From Seminavis robusta (lineage: Eukaryota > Bacillariophyta > Bacillariophyceae > Naviculales > Naviculaceae), in contig CAICTM010000036.1 in NCBI GenBank assembly GCA_903772945.1, positions 96,951 to 160,950 on the forward strand: DNA of 64,000 bases. The letters are read 5' to 3'. Below are positions 40,001 to 49,000 of this stretch, in pieces (position 1 is the first letter of the stretch; the number at the start of each line of letters is the position of its first letter). Below the pieces are notes generated by a model. That model ran no database searches. It was not told the origin of the DNA and worked only from the letters and a program-made list of their open reading frames with translations. The position numbers were made by a program, and so were the translations under genes.

Positions 40001-43000
40001 GCTTGGTTTCTTACTAGGAGGGGAACTGGGGATTTCTGATGGCATGTGCGATGGTGGAGAAGAAGGTTCTTCTGAGGGGATGACTGAGGGTGGTGTGCTT
40101 GGCACATTGCTTGGTGGCATGCTAGGAATTTCTGATGGCCTAGATGAAGGTGGTAAAGAGGGTTCAACTGATGGGGCTTCAGAAGGAACTGGACTTGGGT
40201 CCACAGTTGGTGTTTCACTTGGAACTTCACTTGGTGGCGAGCTGGGGGCAACAGTTGGCACATAGGACGGAGGAGATGATGGGTCCTCTGATGGTCTTGG
40301 TGATGGTGGAGTGCTTGGCTGGTCACTAGGAGGTGAACTGGGTTTCACAGAGGGGGCTTCAGATGGTGGTGTTGATGGTTTCTCAGATGGCATCCTACTG
40401 GGAGGCATACTGGGTGATTCACTGGGTGGTAAACTTGGAGTCTCAGATGGCGTTCTGCTCGGTGGTGTGCTTGGAGTTTTGCTTGGCGGAGAACTTGGGG
40501 GAGTAGTCGGGGGTGTCGAAGGCTGTGTTGAAGGCTTTTCAGATGGCGGCGACGAGGGTGGCGAACTTGGCGATTCACTTGGGGGGGAACTAGGAGTATT
40601 CGAGGGCGTGACTGATGGTGGTGTTGATGGTTTCTCCGATGGTTTTAGACTGGGTGGAGTGCTTGGCTGATCGCTTGGAGGCGAACTAGGTTTCACTGAG
40701 GGGGTATCAGATGGTGGTGTTGATGGTTTCTCAGATGGTATCCTACTGGGAGGAATACTGGGTGATTCACTGGGTGGTAAACTTGGAGTCTCAGATGGCG
40801 TTCTGCTCGGTGGTGTGCTTGGAGTTTTGCTTGGCGGAGAACTTGGGGTAGTAGTCGGGGGTGTCGAAGGCTGTGTTGATGGTTTCTCAGATGGCGGCGA
40901 CGAGGGTGGTGAACTCGGCGATTCACTTGGGGGAGAACTAGGAGTATTTGAGGGCGTGACTGATGGTGGTGTTGATGGTTTCTCCGATGGTTTTAGACTG
41001 GGTGGAGTGCTTGGCTGATCGCTTGGTGGAGAACTTGGGGGGGTAGTGGGCACATCAGATGGCTGTGTTGAAGGCGTCTCAGATGGCATCGTACTGGGTG
41101 GTGTGCTGGGAGTTTTGCTTGGTGGAGAACTTGGAGGGGTAGTTGGCACATCAGAGGGCTGCGTTGAGGGCTTTTCGGATGGCATCCTACTGGGTGGTGT
41201 GCTGGGAGTTTTGCTTGGTGGAGAACTTGGAGGGGTAGTTGGCACATCAGAGGGCTGCGTTGAGGGCTTTTCGGATGGCATCCTACTGGGTGGAATACTG
41301 GGTGATTCACTGGGCAGTAAACTTGGAGTCTCAGATGGCGTCCTACTCGGTGGTGTGCTGGGAGTCTTGCTTGGTGGATTACTTGGGGGGGTAGTTGGCA
41401 CGTCAGAAGGCTGTGTTGACGGCTTTTCGGATGGCATCGTGCTGGGTGGAATGCTGGGTGATTCACTGGGCAGTAAACTTGGACTCTCAGATGGCGCTCT
41501 ACTGGGTGGTGTGCTGGGAGTCTTGCTTGGTGGATTACTTGGGGGAGTAGTTGGCACATCAGAAGGCTGTGTTGACGGCTTTTTGGATGGCATCTCACTG
41601 GGTGGAATGCTGGGTGATTCACTCGGCAGCAAACTTGGACTCTCAGATGGCGTCCTACTGGGTGGTGTGCTGGGAGATTTGCTTGGTGGATTACTTGGGG
41701 GAGTAGTCGGCACATCAGAAGGCTGTGTTGAAGGCTTTTCAGATGGCATCCTACTGGGAGGAATAGTGGGTATTTCACTGGGGGTGAACTTGGAGTCTCA
41801 GTTGGCGTCCAACTGGGTGGTGTGCTGGGAGGTTTGCTTCGGCGGAGGACTTGGGGGTGTAGTTGGCACATCAGAAGGCTGTGTGGAAGGCTTTTCAGAT
41901 GGCATTCTACTGGGAGGAATAGTGGGTAATTCACTGGGTGGTGAGCTAGGAGTCTTAGTGGGCAGAATTGATGGTGGTGTCGAGGGGTTTTCAGATGGCG
42001 TCCTACTGGGTGGAATACTGGGTGATTCACTGGGCGGAGAACTTGGTGGCGTTGTGGGCATGATTGATGGAGGCACTGAAGGAACCTCTGAAGGTGTGGA
42101 GGATGGAGATGGAGTTGGGAGTATGCTTGGAGGAGCACTTGGGCTCTTGGTTGGCTCTTCAGATGGTGGTAAAGATGGGTTTACTGAAGGCCTTGCAGAA
42201 GGTGGGATACTTGGTGTTTGACTCGGTGGAGTACTGGGGGATGGTGTGGGCAGTATTGATGGAGGGATACTGGGAGTTTGACTGGGTGGAGCACTGGGAG
42301 TTCTCGTTGGTACCTCTGATGGTGGAGATGAGGGCTTCTCTGAAGGCTTTAAGGATGGTGGGATTGATGGAGTTTCACTTGGTGGTGAACTAGGGCTAGG
42401 GGTTGGGACATCTGATGGGGGTGTAGTTGGTTCTTTTGATGGTTTTTCTGATGGTGGTGTTGTGGGTTATCGCTTGGTGGAGCACTGGGAATTTGTGATG
42501 GTATATCAGATGGCGGAGTAGTTGGAGGTTTGCTGGGAGTTGGTGTAGGTGGGGAAGATGGAGGGATACTGGGTGTTTGACTGGGTGGAGCACTTGGAGT
42601 TCTTGTAGGTACCTCTGATGGTGGAGATGATGGTTCCTCTGAAGGCTTCAAGGATGGTGGGTTTGATGGACTTTCACTTGGCTCAATAGATGGGGATGTT
42701 GTTGGAGTTTCACTTGGAGGCAAGCTTGGACTGTGCGTTGGGGTGTCACTCGGCGGAATGGAGGGTGGCCGGCTCGGTGTATCAGATGGCGGTGTTGATG
42801 GTAATTCTGTGGGTGGGGCACTAGGGTAGGCAGAGGAAGGCAAGCTGCTTGGTGGCATTGATGGATATTTTGTGGGTGACCTTGAAGGAGGTGTAGACGG
42901 GGATGTGGTGGGGGGTCTTGAGGGTGGTACAGATGGGGTTTTGGAAGGTGGTATGCTGGGACTCTCAGATGGTACAGATGAGGGTGGGAATGAGGGTGGC

Positions 43001-46000
43001 TCCGGTGTTGGTGGGCTGGTTGGTGAAGTACTATAATTACTTGGTGCTTCACTTGGTGCTTCACTTGGTGCTTCGCTGGGGACTTCGCTTGGGGCTTCAC
43101 TGGGGGCGTCGCTGGGGGCTTCACTTGGAGCATCACTTGGAGCTTCACTAGGGCTCTCAGTTGGGGCATCCGAAGATCTGCTTGGACTTTCAGAAGGGAC
43201 TCTTGATGGAGGGGGTGACGGTGATCTGCTTGGGCTTCCAGTGGGTACATCTGATATTGGAGAAGGCTGCATTGAAGAAGGCCTGCTTGGGGAGGAGCTT
43301 TGTTTGCTTGGGGGTTCACTTGGAGCTTCACTAGGGCTCTCAGTTGGGGAGTCGGAGGATTTGCTTGGACTTTCAGAAGGGACTCTTGATGGAGGGGATG
43401 ACGGTGATCTGCTTGGGCTTCCAGTGGGTACATCTGATATTGGAGAAGGCTGCATTGATGAAGGGCTGCTTGGGGAGTAGCTTGGTTTGCTTGGAGAAGC
43501 TGAAGGTGCAGAGCTTGGAGGTGTGGTTGGCACTGGTGATGGTGCACATGTGTAGTATGCCTTGACTTTGTAATCATCCACACCAGCACTTTGTTCTTTG
43601 ATATCCTTGGAGGCAGAAACCTTGAAACATACCTCAATCTTCTTGTCTTTTTCCGTTAGGCTTCCTGGGATGGTCAGTTTGACATAGTACTTCTTGTCCT
43701 CATCATCCAAGAAGCCGATGTTCCTCTCTTGAATGGTTTCACGAATCCAAGTAATTCCATTTGAAGTCTTGCCACTCAATTTGTTCTGACTGGTTGGGTC
43801 TTTCATCACTTGGAGGTTAACCTCTGTACCGTCAAGGACAACAATGATTGCATCATCAGAACTCTCCCATTTGTCAATCTGGTACAAAGAAAACTCCACA
43901 GTTGTCTTGTATGCATCATACTTGGGGTCCTTACAGTCATCTGCCTCAGCCGGTATTGAAGTTTCCAGGCACATTTTATCATTTCCCTGGCCAAATTTTC
44001 CTAGAAATGTGGTGAACCCACCACCTTGTGCTGTCAACGCTTTTGTATCTCCATCACTCAATTTCTCAGGTTGATTCTTCTCATTGCCTAGTCCAAGTTT
44101 GTTGCGGATATTGGCGAGCAATCCACCTCCAGCTGTTGACCCTTTCTTGTCTCCATTACTCCATTTCTCGGCTTGTTTCTTCCCTTCCTCACCTTCAAAG
44201 TTTTGATCAACTCTGTCAATGACTGGCTGACAACACAGAATACTGGGCTTTGGTGTGACTGGGGGTGAAGGAGCAGCGGAGGGAACTGTGCTTGGAAGGG
44301 TGGTTGGCACAGGTGACGGTGCACATGTGTAGTAGGCCTTGACTTCATAATCATCCACACCAGCACTTTGCTGAGTGATCTCGTTCGTGGCAGAAACCTT
44401 GAATCCAATCTTGAGCTTCAAGTCATTAGTGAGACTTCCTGGAATGACAATCTTGACAGAGTACTTCTTGTCATTGTCTCCAAGAAAGCCAATGTTCCTG
44501 TTCTCTTGAATGGTCTCGCGGGTCCATGTGATTCCATTAGAGGTCTTGCCACTCAATTTGTTCTGACTGGTTGGGTCTTTCATCACTTGGAGGTCCACAT
44601 CTGTGCCGTCAACATCAACAATGATTGTGTCATCAGAATTCTCCCATTTGTCAATCTGGTACAAGAAGAACTCTACAGTGGTTTTGTATGCATTATACTT
44701 GGTGCCCACACAGTCTTCTGACTCCTCAGGGATTGCAGTTTCAAGGTACATCTTGTCATTGCCCTGTCCCAGTTTCCCAAGGAACTTAGTGAACCCACCA
44801 CCTTCAGCTGTTGAGCCTTTCTTATCTCCAAAGCTCCACTTCTCAGCTTGTTTCTTTCCACTGTCACCCTCAAAGTCTTGAGATACTTTGTCCACGACAG
44901 GTTGACAGCACAGTGTAGTAGGCTTTTGGGTAATCCTGGGTGATGGCGCAATAGAGGGAACGATGGTTGGAGGTGTAGTTGGCACAGGAGTGGGTGCACA
45001 AGTGTAATAGGCCTTGACTTTGTAATTATCCACACCAGCACCTTGTTCTTGGATATCCTTGGAGGTAGAAACCTTGAATCCAATCTTGATCTTGTTGTTT
45101 TGGATGATGCTTCCTGGGATGACAATCTTCACCGAGTACCTCTTGTCATTGTCAGTCAAGAAGCCAATGTTCAGGTTCTCTTGAATGGTCTGACGGGTCC
45201 AGGTGATTCCGTTGGTGGTCTTGCCACTCAATTTGTTGAGGTCAGTCGGAGCTTTCATCACTTGGAGGTCCACATCTGTACCATCAACATCAACAATGAT
45301 TGTGTCATCAGAATTCTCCCACTTGTCAATCTGGTACAAAGAAAACTCCACTGTTGTTTGGTACGCTTCAAACCCAGGGCCTTTACCACCAATTGCCTTC
45401 GGGACAATATCAGTTTCGAGGTACATCTTGTCATTGCCTTGACCTAGCTTCCCCAGGAACTTAGAGAACCCACCACCTTCGGCAGTGGAACCTTTCTTAT
45501 CTTCAAAGCTCCACTTCTCAGCTTGTTTCTTTCCACTGTCACCCTCAAAGCTTTGGTTGACGTTTTCTATCACAGGTTGACAGTTCAATTGTGTTGGTGG
45601 TGATGTGATTTGGGGTGATGGAGCAATAGAGGGAACAATGGTTGGAGGCGTAGTTGGCACAGGAGTGGGTGCACATGTGTAGTAGGCCTTGACTTTGTAA
45701 TCATCCACACCAGCACCTTGTTCTTGGATATCCTGGAGTAAAGACTTGAATCCAATCTTGATCTTGTTGTCTTGGATGATACTTCCTGGGATGACAATCT
45801 TCACAGAGTACCTCTTGTCATTGTCAGTCAAGAAGCCAATGTTCAGGTTCTCTTGAATGGTCTGACGGGTCCAGGTGATTCCGTTGGTGGTCTTGCCACT
45901 CAATTTGTTGAGGTTAGTTGGAGCTTTCATCACTTGGAGGTCCACATCTGTGCCATCAACATCAACAATGATTGTGTCATCAGAATTCTCCCACTTGTCA

Positions 46001-49000
46001 ATCTGGTACAAAGAAAACTCCACTGTTGTTTGGTACGCTTCAAACTCAGGGCCTTTACCACCAATTGCCTTGGGGACAATATCAGTTTCGAGGTACATCT
46101 TGTCATTGCCTTGACCTAGCTTCCCCAGGAACTTAGAGAACCCGCCACTTTCAGCAGTGGAACCTTTCTTATCTCCAAAGCTCCACTTCTCAGCTTGGTT
46201 GTTTCCACTGTCACCCTCAAAGCTTTGGTTGACGTTTTCTATCACAGGTTGACAGTTCAATTGTGTTGGTGGTGATGTGATTTGGGGAGATGGAGCAATA
46301 GAGGGAACAATGGTTGGAGGTGTAGTTGGCACAGGAGTGGGTGCACATGTGTAGTAGGCCTTGACTTTGTAATCATCCACGCCAGCACCTTGTTCTTGGA
46401 TATCCTTGGAGGTAGAAACCTTGAATCCAATCTTGATCTTGTGGTCGGTGGTGGTGAGACTTCCTGGAATGACAATCTTCACAGAGTACTTCTTGTCATC
46501 GTCAGTCAAGAAGCCAATGTTCCTGTTCTCTTGAATGGTCTGACGGGTCCAGGTGATTCCGTTGGTGGTCTTGCCACTCAATTTGTTGAGGTCAGTCGGA
46601 GCTTTCATCACTTGGAGGTCCACATCTGTACCATCAACATCAATGATGATTGTGTCATCAGAATTCTCCCATTTGTCAATCTGGTACAAAGAAAACTCCA
46701 CGGTTGTCTGGTACGCTTCAAACTTGGCGCCTTCGCCATTGATAGCCTTGGGGACAATGTCAGTTTCGAGGTACATCTTGTCATTGCCTCGTCCTAGTTT
46801 CCCGAGGAAGGTGGTGAACCCATTATCAAAGGCTGTTGAACCTTTAGTATCTCCATCACTCCATTTCTCTGCTTGCTTCTTCCCCTTTTCACCTTCAAAA
46901 TCCTGGTTGACTGTCTCCACTACAGGTTGACAATACAATTGTGTTGGTGATAAGGTGGGTTGTGGTGATGGAACTGATGTTGGTGTCCTGCTTGGGACAC
47001 CACTTGGGATGGACGTTGGTGCACCTGGGGTGGGTGCTGGGGTTGTGTCAGGGGAGGGGGGCGTTGTGGTTGGAGAGGGAGTTGGTCCAGGAGTGCCACA
47101 ATGGTAGTAGGCAATAAATTCATAGTTGTCAACACCAGCGCTTCCTTCTGAGATTTCCTTATCTGTTTCAATAATGAAGGTTACCTTGATGGTATTTCCA
47201 TTCTTGATGTGATTCTTGGGGATCTGAAGCTTCACATAGTGCTTTTTGTCCTTTTCATCACCAAACCCAATGTTGATGCCTTGCGTTGAGGTAGTGCGTT
47301 CCCACATGATACCTGACACATCGCCATTCAGAGTCTTGCTGTCACTGTTGGAGTCCATTTCACCAATGTTGATTGAAACCTCATCATTGATCTTCACAAG
47401 AAACTTGTCTGACGATGCAGTCCAGCTGTCGATTTGATACACTGAGAATCCAAAAGTCGCCTTGTATGCATCTTCATTCTCAGGAGGTCCACTTTGCCTG
47501 ATTGTGAATGTCTTTGACACTTCATTCGTCCCTCTACCAAGCCGTCCAAGGAATTTAGTGAACCCTGAATCTTGTGCAATTGATCCATTCCACTTCTTCG
47601 CAGCTTCATCAGCATCATAGTTTGGATCATTTGGCTTCTTCTCAAAGTTGTCAGCTTCAATGACTCTGATCTTCTTGCAGCTGTCAGGGGTTGGAGACGG
47701 TGTTGGACCGATGGTGGGCTGAGGTGTTGGGGGAGAAACGGGGCTTCTTCCAGGAGGAGTTGGCTTGGCCGTCTGGGTCGGCCCAGGAGTGGGTTCTGGA
47801 GTTGGGTTCTCTGTGGGCTTTTCAGTTGGACCAGGGGTTGGTTCTGGAGTGGGTCCTGGGGTAATGCACCCGCAAGTTGGGCTTGGAGTCCTGCAACATG
47901 GCGCAGGTGGTGGGCAAGGACAGATGGCACAGCCACAGGGAAGAGGGGCAGGCTTGGGTTGGCTACAAGCACAATTAGGAGATTCAGTCTTGCAAGGACA
48001 GGGCGTTTCCTTCTTGCAAGGACAGGGTGTTTCCTTCTTGCAGGGACAAGGAGTTTCCTTCTTGCAAGGACAAGGCGTGGGCTCTGGCGCTCCACAACCA
48101 CAACGTTCGCCATCCTTGGGTTCAATTGGGCCTTCAATGGATTCTCCTTCCTTGACACTGACAATGGGAATCTCTTCGTTTGTTGGCTTGGATGTGGGAG
48201 CCTTGGAGGGTGCAATGGTGGTGGGTGCACGAGTTGGTTGCCCAGCGCAAATGCACTCGACAACAAAGTCAACCCATCCGTACCAGGTATGGTCCTTGGC
48301 ACTGCCACGGGACCATTCAAACGCAAAAACATCTTGTTCCGTTCCGGGGATCACCATTCCAAACTCATCAACCTGCTGAACAGTAGAATGGGCAACCACG
48401 GTGATACGATATTCTTGTTCGGCATGGCAGTCAACGGTGAGGCTGGTCTTGAAGTTCACTGAGCGTTCGCCTGCCCAGTCATTGGCAAAGTGATCGAACT
48501 TGGCCGTGTCCACAGATGACCCGGAGGCCAGCATGGGTACGTCGGCAATTCCTTCGCCGTTTTCACCGACCCAGAGTTCATTCCGGATCAACGCCCAACC
48601 TTTGGCAGCCTCGAAAGTAACATCCAAATCGTTCTCGTCGACGATCTTGACGCACACTGTTCCAGCGGCCATACTGATTTCCCCGGCTCCAGCCACAATG
48701 GTGTGGCATTCACGCTCGGGGGCAGTCTGGACGACCAAATGGTGCGGTTCGGGACACTCCTTGGCTTTCTCTTCTTCTTCTTCTGGCTGGCTGGTTGTGT
48801 CCTCGCACTTGCAGTTCACCTTGAACTCGAACCAACCGTACCACTCGTCCTCGCTGTCGACGGTCTTGTCGTAGGCATAGGCAACCTGCTGCGTTCCTGG
48901 GATAAGATGAGCATAGGCATCGACTTGTTCCACTTCGGCGTGAGCCACCATGGACACATGAAAGTGGTCTTCGTCGTCGCCATCATCATCTTGATCGTTC

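Noticed and set aside
1-42340. Treating the array as a CRISPR or other non-coding satellite
   Set aside because: No spacer-like unique sequences of constant length. Copies vary at codon level in keeping with a Ser/Thr-x-x-Pro protein pattern.
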